From Bradyrhizobium manausense (GTDB taxonomy: Bacteria; Pseudomonadota; Alphaproteobacteria; Rhizobiales; Xanthobacteraceae): 64,000 nt of DNA. Position numbers and translations under genes: made by a program. The stretch spans positions 441,315-505,314 of the forward strand of contig NZ_LJYG01000112.1 of NCBI RefSeq assembly GCF_001440035.1. Direction: 5' to 3'. The notes under the pieces are model-generated. The model saw only the letters and a program-made list of their open reading frames with translations. It did no database searches and was not told the origin of the DNA. Of this stretch, positions 10,914-19,396 are shown one piece after another; position 1 is the stretch's first letter; every line of letters starts with the position of its first letter.

Positions 10914-12584
10914 TCAGCTTGCCCAATACCAAGCCAGCGCGTTCCACGATTCCGTGCGCGTATTGCCGTTCGGCACGAAGCCGTTGATCCCTTTCTTGAG
11001 GCCTTCGACCGCATTGCTCTGGTACAACGGAAGGAAGGGCAGGTCGCGACGGACCAGTTCCTGGACGCGAGCGTAGATCGCGCGCCGGGCTTCAGGATCG
11101 AAGGTGCGCGCGCCCTTGTCGAGCAGCGCATCGACCTCCGGATTCGCATACTGCGCATTATTCGAGCCGCGGCCGCCCTTCGCGGCGATCGACCGCGAGT
11201 GCAAGCGATTGGTTACGTCGGGGTCTGCGCCGATCAAGTAGGTGCTGCCGACGATGACGGAATCGAATTTTGATTGCCCCCAGAACTCGCCCCACATCAC
11301 GGCGGCGGGCAGGTTCGATATCTTCATCTCGACCCCCAGCTGAGCAAACGTCTGCTGCAGGTACTGCTGCACCTGTTCGCGCAAGGGATCGCCGGACGTG
11401 GTCGAATTGGTAAAGGACAGACGAACGCCGTTCTTGGTGCGAATGCCGTCGCCTCCCGGCGCCCAGCCGGCTTGATCGAGGATCTTGCGCGCGCGATTGA
11501 GATCGAACTGGTGCAGCGGCAGATTGGCGTTGAAGAAGAAGGACTGCCGCGGCATGAAGGTCTCTGTCGGGGCCGGCACTCCATAGTAGAGCCCCTGGAT
11601 GATGGCCTCCTTGTCGATCGCCGCGTAAAGCGCCTCGCGGACCGCAAGCTCCTTGAACTGCGGCCGCTCGAGGTTCAGGTAGAAGGACTCGAATGAGGTC
11701 CTCGGGACAAGGGTCACGACGCGGTTCGGCAGCGTTTTGGCTTCCCCGTAGTGATCAGGTGTGATGTAGGGCTGCCCCACCAGATCGATGTCGCCGCTCT
11801 TGAATTGGGTGTAGAGGACGGTGAGATCGGGAATGTATTTGAAGACCAGCCTCTCGATGTGAGGGCCTTCACCGAAATAGTCGGGGTTAGCCACAAGCTC
11901 GAGATGATCGCCGGCGACGCGCTGTCCCCACTTGAACGGACCGGTGCCGACCGGGGCCTGGTTAAAGGCGGCGTTGTTCGGATTGGCCTCCGCCCCGAGA
12001 ATGTGCTTGGGGACGATGAAGGTCTCGGTCAGGAACGACAAATACGGCGCAAAGGCCTCTTCCATTCGCCACGAGATCTCCGTCGGTGAGATCACGGTGA
12101 TGTCGCGCACGAGAGCATGTCCGGCGGTACGCCAGGCCCGGAAGTCGGGATTCGTGATCAGCTCGAGCGTGAACTTCACGTCCTCGGCACCGAAAGGCCT
12201 GCCATCGTGCCAGCGAACGTCGTCACGCAGACGAATGCGCCACTGGAGACCGTCCTGCGAGATGCCCCCATTCTTCTGGTCCGGCACTTCCACCGCAAGG
12301 TTGGGCTGAATGGCGCCTTGAGGATCGATGCGGAAGAGCGCGTCGAAAACCGAGAAATGCACGCCGTCATCGACTTCGATGTGGGCCATCAGCGGATTGA
12401 ATACGGTCGGCTCTTGTCCGAGCCCGACGATCACGCGGCCGCTCGGCTTTGCCGCAGAGCTACGAGCGAAGGCGGGCTCGCCAAGGAGGTTCGGCGTGAT
12501 GAAGGCAGCAGCTCCGCCGAACGCCACCATTCGCAGGGCATCGCGCCGCGAGTAGTTCGATGTATCCGCAGACCGCTTGATCAT
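10914..12584 (-). CDS. Extracellular solute-binding protein family 5 (peptide/opine receptor)
   Basis: Periplasmic receptor of the importer, 556 residues, typical for the DppA/OppA family. The N-terminus RRDALRMVAFGGAAAFITP has a twin-arginine start, so export may be through Tat. The family signature appears as LAVEVPDQ...WRIRLRDDVRWHDGRPF, followed by AEDVKFTLE. Its ATG overlaps the ATPase stop by 4 bases (ATGA), which implies translational coupling. Ligands of this family include di- and oligopeptides, opines, nickel and glutathione; none can be assigned from sequence alone. Confidence 0.92.
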   Translation of the reverse strand: MIKRSADTSNYSRRDALRMVAFGGAAAFITPNLLGEPAFARSSAAKPSGRVIVGLGQEPTVFNPLMAHIEVDDGVHFSVFDALFRIDPQGAIQPNLAVEVPDQKNGGISQDGLQWRIRLRDDVRWHDGRPFGAEDVKFTLELITNPDFRAWRTAGHALVRDITVISPTEISWRMEEAFAPYLSFLTETFIVPKHILGAEANPNNAAFNQAPVGTGPFKWGQRVAGDHLELVANPDYFGEGPHIERLVFKYIPDLTVLYTQFKSGDIDLVGQPYITPDHYGEAKTLPNRVVTLVPRTSFESFYLNLERPQFKELAVREALYAAIDKEAIIQGLYYGVPAPTETFMPRQSFFFNANLPLHQFDLNRARKILDQAGWAPGGDGIRTKNGVRLSFTNSTTSGDPLREQVQQYLQQTFAQLGVEMKISNLPAAVMWGEFWGQSKFDSVIVGSTYLIGADPDVTNRLHSRSIAAKGGRGSNNAQYANPEVDALLDKGARTFDPEARRAIYARVQELVRRDLPFLPLYQSNAVEGLKKGINGFVPNGNTRTESWNALAWYWAS

Positions 12585-14272
12585 AACGACTCTCCTTGCT
12601 TGGGGTTCTCGACGTAGCCTTCATGTTGGGGCATGCTTCCGGGCTGCTCGCCCGGGATCGCCGCCACCAGCTCTCGCGTGTAACCGGATTTCGGGGCGAG
12701 AAAGATCTGGGACGGCGGACCGCGTTCCACGATTTGTCCTCGATGCATGACGGCGATTTCGTCGCAGATCTGGCTGGCGACGCGCAGATCATGCGTGATG
12801 AAGATCATCGAGACGCCCGTCTCGCGCTGAATCTGGTCCAGCAGTTTCAGGATCTGGGCCTGGATCGATACGTCGAGCGCAGAGACCGCTTCGTCGGCAA
12901 TCAGCAGCTTTGGCTTGAACATCAGCGCCCGGGCGATGCCGATGCGTTGGCGCTGCCCGCCGGAGAACTCGTGTGGATAGCGGTCGAAGGCTCCTGAATC
13001 GAGGCCGACATGGGTCAGAAGCTCCCGCGCCCGCTCGTCGGCTTCACTGTAGCGCATCCCATGCGCGACGGGACCAACTGTCAGAATTTGCCCGACCGTC
13101 GATCGCGGATTGAGCGAAGCAAAAGGATCCTGGAAGATCATCTGGATTTTTGGCCGCAACGGCCGAAACTTGGCTTCAGAAAGCCCAGCCAGGTCGCGGC
13201 CCTCGAACCGAATCGAGCCGCTGTCGCTCTCCATAAGCTTGATCAGCAGCCGGCCGAGCGACGATTTCCCCGAGCCGCTTTCGCCGACGACGCCCAGCGT
13301 GCGCCCCGACGAGAGATCGAAAGTGACGCCATTGACCGCGGGCACGATGCGCTGCGTACGGAAAAGTGCGCTGCCGCTACGATAGGTCTTTACGAGGCTT
13401 TCAACCTTCAGGATGGGTTCCCTGTCGGCAGCGTCCAAGGCAACACGGTCCTTACCGGTCAGGTGCGGCACGGCCGCGATCAGGCGCCGCGTATAGAGGT
13501 GGCTGGGCGACTTCAGGACTTGCGCGGCACCGCCCTGCTCCACGCAATGGCCTTTCTCCATCACCACGACGTAATCGGCGATCTCGGCCACGACGCCGAA
13601 ATCGTGGGTGATGAACATGACGCTCATCCCCTTGCGGCGCTGTATGTCGCGGATCAATTGCAGGATCTGCGCCTGGGTCGTGACATCAAGTGCGGTGGTC
13701 GGCTCGTCCGCAATCAGGATCGCAGGCTCGAGGGCCAGAGCCATGGCGATCATGACCCGCTGCCGCTGTCCGCCCGAAAGCCGGAAGGGATATTGGTGAT
13801 ACATGAGTTGCGGGTCGGGCAAACCCACTTCAATCAACAGGTCGATGGCCCGGCTGCGACGGGACGCCGGCGTGCCGACATCGTGCGCGGCCATCACCTC
13901 CTCGATCTGCGCACCCACGGTCATCAGCGGGTTGAGCGCCGAGAGAGGGTCTTGAAAGATCATCGACACGACGCGGCCGCGCAGGCTGCGAAGCTTGTCG
14001 GCCGAGAGGCCTACGATATTCATCCCATCCAGGCGGATCTCACCCGAGGAGACCCGGATCGCCTTCGGGAGAAGACCCATGATCGCGTTGGCGGTGACCG
14101 ACTTGCCCGATCCGGATTCTCCGATGATACAGAGAATCTGTCCGCGTTTCAGATCGAAAGAGATGTTCTCGACGGCGTAGGCCCGCTCCATTCCTTCCGG
14201 CAGACTCACGGTCAGCTCGCGCACCGACAGCGCGACATCGACGGGGCTTGCCGCCTGGATGCCAGAGGCCAT
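12581..14272 (-). CDS. Dual ATPase of oligopeptide-type importer (DppD-DppF fusion)
   Basis: Cytoplasmic ATPase carrying both nucleotide-binding domains in one chain of 563 residues. Domain 1 has Walker A GESGSGKSVT, signature LSGGQRQRV and Walker B ILIADEPTTALD. Domain 2 has Walker A GESGSGKSSLG, signature FSGGQRQRIG and LLIADEAVSALD. Oligo_HPY-like tails follow each. I start at ATG 14272 because AGAGGAGGAT lies 6 bases before it and homology starts there; the open frame extends to 14410 without conservation. It is the first gene of the leftward operon and is divergent from the FAD gene at 14927. Confidence 0.92.
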   Translation of the reverse strand: MASGIQAASPVDVALSVRELTVSLPEGMERAYAVENISFDLKRGQILCIIGESGSGKSVTANAIMGLLPKAIRVSSGEIRLDGMNIVGLSADKLRSLRGRVVSMIFQDPLSALNPLMTVGAQIEEVMAAHDVGTPASRRSRAIDLLIEVGLPDPQLMYHQYPFRLSGGQRQRVMIAMALALEPAILIADEPTTALDVTTQAQILQLIRDIQRRKGMSVMFITHDFGVVAEIADYVVVMEKGHCVEQGGAAQVLKSPSHLYTRRLIAAVPHLTGKDRVALDAADREPILKVESLVKTYRSGSALFRTQRIVPAVNGVTFDLSSGRTLGVVGESGSGKSSLGRLLIKLMESDSGSIRFEGRDLAGLSEAKFRPLRPKIQMIFQDPFASLNPRSTVGQILTVGPVAHGMRYSEADERARELLTHVGLDSGAFDRYPHEFSGGQRQRIGIARALMFKPKLLIADEAVSALDVSIQAQILKLLDQIQRETGVSMIFITHDLRVASQICDEIAVMHRGQIVERGPPSQIFLAPKSGYTRELVAAIPGEQPGSMPQHEGYVENPKQGESL

Positions 14273-14926
14273 GCGAGCATCCTCCTCTTTCAAGCCAGTG
14301 CCGTCATCTTGCTGCGGCCGGCGCCTTCGGCTCCTTGCGCCTCCACGCTCCTGGGACAAGTCAATAATTCGCCGCTCAACTTGCCATTCCTTCGTTGGAG
14401 GCTGCGACATGATTCAGGCCTCTTCGCGCAAGAAGCAAGAGCAGATGCCCAGAACGCAGCGCCACCCAATTTGGCCAACTCGATCGAAGCGAAGCTCAGA
14501 TGGCATCCGCGTCACGACTTGATCACTTCCGAAGGCCTGCTCCTGGACAAGGCTCATGCAAGTTGCCTCTATGGACCTCGACCCATCGATCGGTTGGTTC
14601 TGCCGATCTTGACGATTTCGATCACCCCGGAGTCGCCGAAAGCCGGCGTCGAAGCAGCAGGAACTTCTGAAAACGAAGTCTGATTTGGCATTTCAGTCTG
14701 CGCGGCCAAGCCCGCTGTGGCGCCCTGCCAAGAGAGCGCGCGATGGATTGCAGGGTCACCCGCATCGGCCTCGTCCTGCAAACTGCGGCGCATGCAAAGA
14801 ATTGTCGCAATAATTGCCTGTGTCAAAGGCAGCAAACCGCAGGATATTCGGTCCCATGACCAAAGTCCGCCGGGCCTGCCGCAACTCCTCGGTTACGCTA
14901 CGGCAACCACTGGAGATCACCGTCCG
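14273..14926. promoter_or_regulatory. Divergent intergenic region, importer operon versus FAD oxidoreductase
   Basis: A 654-base stretch between two divergent starts, with no convincing coding frame. It must hold promoters for the leftward importer operon and the rightward FAD gene. One perfect 11-base palindrome, GCAATAATTGC (14807-14817), lies about 110 bases before the FAD start codon. Short AT-rich dyads of this kind suit an Lrp/AsnC regulator, and such a gene follows at 16367, but binding is conjecture. No hairpin or second copy of the palindrome was found here. Confidence 0.45.
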
Positions 14927-16252
14927 ATGAGCGCACCGCTCCTGCATATCGAATCCAGTCCGTCCTTGCCTCGTGAGGCAGACGTCGTGGTCATCGGCGG
15001 CGGCGTGGTGGGCGTATTCACGAGCTACTATCTCGCCCGTCGCGGCCTCAAGGTCGCTCTGCTTGAAAAGGGCCGCGTCGCCGCCGAACAATCAAGCCGC
15101 AACTGGGGATGGTGCCGCCAGCAGAACCGCGACGCTCGCGAGCTGCCGCTTGCAACCAAGAGCCTCGCGCTCTGGGAGCGAGTTGCCGAGGAGACGGGTG
15201 AGGATATCGGTTTTCGCTGTTGCGGTCTGCTGTACTTGTCGAACGACGAAAATGAGCTGGCCGGCTGGGCCAAGTGGCGCGACTTCGCCAGGACCGTCGG
15301 CGTTACGACGCACATGTTGAGCGCCGAGGAGGCGAACGCGAGAGGCAAGATGACCGGTCGCAAGTGGAAAGGAGGCGTATTCTCGCCAACCGATGGGACG
15401 GCGGACACCTCAAAGGCCGTGCCCATCGCGGCGCGTGCGATCATGGCGGCGGGCGGCACCGTGCACCAGCATTGCGCGGCGCGCGGCATAGAGCTCACTG
15501 CCGGCCGGGTCAGCGGAGTGGTGACCGAAGCCGGCACGATCCGGACGAAAACGGTGGTCATGGCAGGAGGCGCGTGGGCGTCTTCGTTTTGCAACCAGCT
15601 TGGTATTCGCTTTCCGCAGGCATCCGTGCGCTCTTCCATTCTCGCCCTGGCTCCCGGCGCGGCCGGGCTGCCTGATGCCCTGTACGCCGGGCTGGTATCG
15701 GCCACGCGACGCGGCAATGGCGGATACACGCTGGCAATCAGCGGGCGTGCGCGGGTCGATCCGACGCCGCAGCAGTTCAGGTTCGGCCGCGAATTCCTGC
15801 CCATGTTCGCGCGCCGGTGGCGAAGTCTCAGCCCCGGGGCTTTCGAGGGCCTGAGGCAGGGCCATGAATCCCTGGCGAAATGGCGTCTCGATGCGGTGAC
15901 CCCGATGGAGCTGAACCGGACGCTCGATCCGCGCCCTGACATGAGGCAGATTCGGCTGACGCACCGAAGAGCCTGCAGGCTCGTGCCGGAACTCCGGCAC
16001 GTCGCGATCTCGAACGTCTGGGCCGGCTACATCGACAGCACGCCGGACGGCATTCCCGCAATCGGTGAAGTTGAATCGATTCCAGGTTTCATTCTTGCGG
16101 CGGGGTTCAGCGGCCACGGTTTTGGAATTGGCCCAGGCGCGGGGCATATGATCGCCGACATCATCACGGGCAGTCCTCCCATTGTCGATCCGCGCCCCTA
16201 CAGGCCGGAGCGGCTGAAAATGAGCGCCTGGGGCAAGGTCAGCGAGTTCTAA
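14927..16252 (+). CDS. FAD-dependent oxidoreductase, DAO family (copy 2)
   Basis: A 441-residue flavoenzyme and paralogue of 3532-4854. It opens with VVVIGGGVVGVFTSYYLARR and carries the same SSRNWGWCRQQNRD block, a central GGAWASSFCNQLGIRFPQA and the C-terminal FAD motif AAGFSGHGFGIGPGAGHM. Start ATG 14927 (MSAPLLH) is chosen for its GGAG site 10 bases upstream and the match to copy 1; the frame stays open to 14717 without conservation. Expected reaction is oxidative deamination of an amine or amino acid. Residues differ in the middle of the two copies, so different substrates or stereochemistry are plausible. The Lrp/AsnC gene follows 114 bases later. Confidence 0.85.
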   Translation: MSAPLLHIESSPSLPREADVVVIGGGVVGVFTSYYLARRGLKVALLEKGRVAAEQSSRNWGWCRQQNRDARELPLATKSLALWERVAEETGEDIGFRCCGLLYLSNDENELAGWAKWRDFARTVGVTTHMLSAEEANARGKMTGRKWKGGVFSPTDGTADTSKAVPIAARAIMAAGGTVHQHCAARGIELTAGRVSGVVTEAGTIRTKTVVMAGGAWASSFCNQLGIRFPQASVRSSILALAPGAAGLPDALYAGLVSATRRGNGGYTLAISGRARVDPTPQQFRFGREFLPMFARRWRSLSPGAFEGLRQGHESLAKWRLDAVTPMELNRTLDPRPDMRQIRLTHRRACRLVPELRHVAISNVWAGYIDSTPDGIPAIGEVESIPGFILAAGFSGHGFGIGPGAGHMIADIITGSPPIVDPRPYRPERLKMSAWGKVSEF

Positions 16253-16366
16253 AGGCAGTTTCCACCGTCCGGTGGGAAAACACGCTGGTTGATGTTATGA
16301 CAATATGTATGACGCAGAAGTCTCAGATCCTTGACGCCGTTGTCGCCCCCATTTCATGGCATTGCG

Positions 16367-16843
16367 ATGAAGCTTGATAAGATCGACATCAGGATTTTAT
16401 GCGAACTGCAGAAGAACGGGCGGATTTCCAACGTCGAGCTCGCAGAGCTGATCAACCTTTCTCCGAGCCCGTGCCTGATGCGCGTGAAGAGGCTCCAGAC
16501 GGAAGGTTTCATCACCGGCTATTCCGCCCAGATTGACGTTTCCAAGCTCGGCCAAACTCTGACTGTCTTCGCCGAAATCACCCTCAAGAATCATCGTCAG
16601 ATCGATTTCGCGCGCTTTCTCACGACGATCGAGAAGATCGATTCCGTGGTCGAGTGCCATCTCGTTTCGGGCGGATACGACTATCTCGTCAAATTCATCA
16701 CGGCCGGGATCAGCGAGTACCAGGCGGTCATGGAACGCCTGGTCGAGATGGATATCGGCATCGACAAATATTTCAGTTTCGTCGTGCTGAAATCGCCGAT
16801 CGTGAAGTCCCATTTGCCGCTCGAAAGCATCTTCAATAGCTGA
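16367..16843 (+). CDS. Lrp/AsnC family transcriptional regulator
   Basis: A DNA-binding regulator of 158 residues. The N-terminal helix-turn-helix is IDIRILCELQKNGRISNVEL followed by SPSPCLMRVKRL; the C-terminal half is a RAM/AsnC ligand domain with VVECHLVSGGYDYLVKF. These proteins usually sense an amino acid and control uptake and catabolic genes nearby, so it is the likely local regulator of the flanking FAD, aminotransferase and importer genes. ATG 16367 (MKLDKID) fits the family start; an ATG at 16331 adds 12 residues. Confidence 0.92.
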   Translation: MKLDKIDIRILCELQKNGRISNVELAELINLSPSPCLMRVKRLQTEGFITGYSAQIDVSKLGQTLTVFAEITLKNHRQIDFARFLTTIEKIDSVVECHLVSGGYDYLVKFITAGISEYQAVMERLVEMDIGIDKYFSFVVLKSPIVKSHLPLESIFNS

Positions 16844-16850
16844 CAAGCAG

Positions 16851-16879
16851 GCGCAGCGATCAACCTTTCATCGCTGCGC
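16851..16879. terminator. Perfect 10-bp hairpin at the 3' ends of two convergent genes
   Basis: GCGCAGCGAT (16851-16860) and ATCGCTGCGC (16870-16879) are exact inverted repeats around a 9-base loop. The stop codon of the aminotransferase gene (complement of 16860-16862) straddles the stem-loop junction, and the hairpin begins 7 bases after the Lrp/AsnC stop. No T-tract follows on either strand, so it may act as a weak bidirectional terminator or as a transcript-end protector. Confidence 0.55.
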
Positions 16880-18236
16880 GGACGTCCTTGTCTTCGAGCG
16901 TCTGGTCGAGCGTGACCCTTGTCCGTTCGATGATGCCGTCGATATCCGCATCCGTGCAGCAGAGCGGCGGCGCATAGCCCAGCACGCCCTGCGCGAAGGC
17001 GCGGATGACGAGGCCGTTGTCCCATGCGCGATCGAAGATACGGCGCGCCGCGTCGGCTTCCGCCGGCAGCGGCGTCTTGCGGTGCTTGTCCGTGACGAGC
17101 TCGATTGCGCCCAGCATACCACGACCCCTGACATCGCCGACGAGCGGATGATCGGCAAGCCCGCGAAGTCCTTCCATCAGACGATGCCCGGCCTTACGGC
17201 CGTTCTCCAGCAGGCCGTTTTCGTAAAGATCCAGGCACGCGAGCCCGACGGCTGCGCTGACGGGGTGTGCGGAATAGGTGTAGCCGTGGCCGACGGCCGC
17301 CTTGCCGGCGCCGTCTGCAATGGTGTTGTAGACGCGGTCGGACACCAGAACGGCCCCCATCGGCACATAGCCCGACGTCAGGCCCTTGGCCGTGGTCATG
17401 AGATCCGGCACGACATCGTCCTCTTCACAAGCGAACAGCGGACCGACACGGCCGAAGCCGGTGATGACCTCATCGGCAACGAACAGAACATCGTGCTCCC
17501 TGCAAACGGCATGCATCGCCTTCAGCCAAGACGGCGGCGGAACGAGGACGCCTCCTGACCCCTGTATCGGCTCGACATAGAAGGCGGCAACGCGTTCGGC
17601 ACCGAGTTCGGCGATCTTGGCTCGCAACGCCGCGACCGAGGCCGCAATGATGGCCTGTGGATGGGGACCGACAGGATTGCGATAGGCGTAGTGCGACGGA
17701 ATCTTGTGCTGCCAGTTGTATGGCACTCCAAATCCCGCATGAAAGGCCGGCAGAGCAGTCAGGCCGGATCCGGCGGTCGACGATCCATGGTAGCCATGCT
17801 CGAGCGAAATGAACTGGTCCTTCTGCGGCCTACTCTTGGCGTGATAATAGTACCGGATGAACCGGATCGTGCTGTCGACGGCATCTGAGCCGCCCAAGGT
17901 GAAATAGACATGGTTCAGATCGCCAGGCGCCAATTCAGCCAGCCTGGCCGCCAGCCGGATCGCCGGGTCGGAGCCCAACCCGAAATAGCCCGTTGCATAA
18001 GGCAGCTCGCGGAGCTGCCTCAAGGCTGCCTCGACGATGCTGTCCTGTCCGTAGCCGGCATTGACACACCACAGGCCCGCAAAACCGTCCAGCAATTGAC
18101 GTCCCGAGACGTCGGTCAGCGTCGCGCCCTTCCCCGACTTCAGCACACGAACGCCTGTCGCCTCGTGGCCGCGATAGGATGAGACCGGGTGAATCAGATG
18201 CGCGCGATCGAGCTCAATCAGCGAGTTGCTCAACAT
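16860..18236 (-). CDS. Class III omega-aminotransferase (polyamine/beta-alanine-pyruvate type)
   Basis: PLP enzyme of 458 residues that moves an amino group from a terminal amine or omega-amino acid to pyruvate or 2-oxoglutarate. The Schiff-base lysine is in TTAKGLTSGYVPMGAV and the PLP-ring Asp in FVADEVITGFGRVG. The early block GFAGLWCVNAGYG is characteristic of the polyamine-pyruvate and taurine-pyruvate aminotransferase branch (for example SpuC). Start ATG 18236 has GGAGGA 5 bases upstream. With the oxidases, acetyltransferases and GabD-like dehydrogenase nearby, a role in amine breakdown to a semialdehyde is likely. Exact donor unknown. Confidence 0.88.
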   Translation of the reverse strand: MLSNSLIELDRAHLIHPVSSYRGHEATGVRVLKSGKGATLTDVSGRQLLDGFAGLWCVNAGYGQDSIVEAALRQLRELPYATGYFGLGSDPAIRLAARLAELAPGDLNHVYFTLGGSDAVDSTIRFIRYYYHAKSRPQKDQFISLEHGYHGSSTAGSGLTALPAFHAGFGVPYNWQHKIPSHYAYRNPVGPHPQAIIAASVAALRAKIAELGAERVAAFYVEPIQGSGGVLVPPPSWLKAMHAVCREHDVLFVADEVITGFGRVGPLFACEEDDVVPDLMTTAKGLTSGYVPMGAVLVSDRVYNTIADGAGKAAVGHGYTYSAHPVSAAVGLACLDLYENGLLENGRKAGHRLMEGLRGLADHPLVGDVRGRGMLGAIELVTDKHRKTPLPAEADAARRIFDRAWDNGLVIRAFAQGVLGYAPPLCCTDADIDGIIERTRVTLDQTLEDKDVRAAMKG

Positions 18237-18570
18237 GTCGTCCTCCAGATCAGCCGCAATGCTCGTGCGGCCCGCTCCGATGTCTTCGGAGCTCAACGTA
18301 AGACGCCCAGGACAGCACTTGCTCCCAGGCTGGACATCGACGAAGGGCATTTTGACTGTCATTGACGATCTGCGCCGCATCTTATGCCGGCATCGGCCTG
18401 CGCCAGGCATTGGTGCTCAAGTCGTTCGCACAACTCTCTGCCATGCCTCCGATCCGATACGACACAATCTGCTTCCGGCCGCCGCGACAGCGGTGCTTTA
18501 TCCGGTCGGCTGCCCGCTATGATTCCTGTCGTACCGGAACGCGGTGCGTGAGACCGAAAAGGATCGAGCC
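18237..18570. promoter_or_regulatory. Divergent intergenic region, aminotransferase versus haloacid-dehalogenase-type gene
   Basis: A 334-base stretch between two divergent start codons. I see no coding frame with support, no strong dyad and no hairpin; it presumably holds both promoters. Confidence 0.35.
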
Positions 18571-19260
18571 ATGGCAACGTTTAGACCCAAATACATCACC
18601 TTCGACTGTTACGGCACGCTGACCAATTTCGACATGGCCGGCGCGGCAAGGAGAGTCTATGGCTCCGAGCTCTCGTCGACGGCTATGGCAAAGCTGATCA
18701 AGGATTTTTCGGCGTACCGCCTCGACGAGGTTCTCGGCGCCTGGAAGCCGTACTTCGAGGTGGTGCACAATGCGCTGGAGCGCGCGTGCAAGCGCAACGG
18801 CATCGCATTTCGTCCGGAGCATGCCCAGCGCATCAATGAGGAGATCCACACATGGGGTCCACATCCCGATGTCCCGGCGGGCCTGGCCAAAGTTGCCCGG
18901 GAGATTCCGCTGGTCATCCTGTCGAACTCCATGAAGAACCTCATCATGTCGAATGTGGAAAAGCTTGGCGCTCCGTTCCACATGGTCATCACTGCGGAGG
19001 AGACCGGCGCTTACAAGCCGCAGATGAAGGGCTTCGAATATATGCTCGACAAGCTGGGTTGCGGCCCGGAGGATATCACCCACGTTTCCTCCTCCTTCCG
19101 CTACGACCTGATGACCGCCTACGACCTCGGCATCAAGGGCAAGGTCTGGGTGAACCGCGGTCACGAGCCTGCAAACCCCTTCTATGAATACACCGAGGTC
19201 GCCGGCATCGACGGGCTCGCCGCAGCAGTCGGCCTGGAGCCCTTGCGCAAGAGCGCATGA
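18571..19260 (+). CDS. Haloacid dehalogenase type II-like HAD hydrolase
   Basis: A 229-residue HAD-superfamily protein close to L-2-haloacid dehalogenases. Motif I is FDCYGTLTNF (the first Asp is the nucleophile), motif II is ILSNS, motif III Lys is in GAYKPQMK, and motif IV is replaced by VSSSFRYDLMTAYDLG, where classic dehalogenases have VSSNxxD. Start ATG 18571 has AAGGA upstream. Members also act on other small organic acids or phosphates, so real dehalogenation is uncertain. It is transcribed toward the GabD-like gene, with a terminator between. Confidence 0.8.
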   Translation: MATFRPKYITFDCYGTLTNFDMAGAARRVYGSELSSTAMAKLIKDFSAYRLDEVLGAWKPYFEVVHNALERACKRNGIAFRPEHAQRINEEIHTWGPHPDVPAGLAKVAREIPLVILSNSMKNLIMSNVEKLGAPFHMVITAEETGAYKPQMKGFEYMLDKLGCGPEDITHVSSSFRYDLMTAYDLGIKGKVWVNRGHEPANPFYEYTEVAGIDGLAAAVGLEPLRKSA

Positions 19261-19332
19261 GCGCAGTTCCTTCGGGTTCTCTCGCTGCGCTTCCATCCTT
19301 CAAAAGCTTCAATCGAAATCAGTGCGCCGTGA

Positions 19333-19373
19333 AACAAGAAAAGGGGGCGGTTCGACCGTCCCCTTTTCTTGTT
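19333..19373. terminator. Bidirectional Rho-independent terminator
   Basis: The left arm AACAAGAAAAGGGGGCGGT and the right arm ACCGTCCCCTTTTCTTGTT pair over 19 positions with one G-T wobble around a 3-base loop. The A-rich outer left arm and T-rich outer right arm give a U-tract on both strands. It lies between the convergent genes ending at 19260 and 19397, as a shared terminator should. Confidence 0.9.
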
Positions 19374-19396
19374 CAGATACTGATCCGATAGGCCGC

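Noticed and set aside
16259..16279. Short dyad TTTCCACC/GGTGGGAAA after the FAD gene
   Set aside because: One bulge and no T-tract; too weak to call a terminator.
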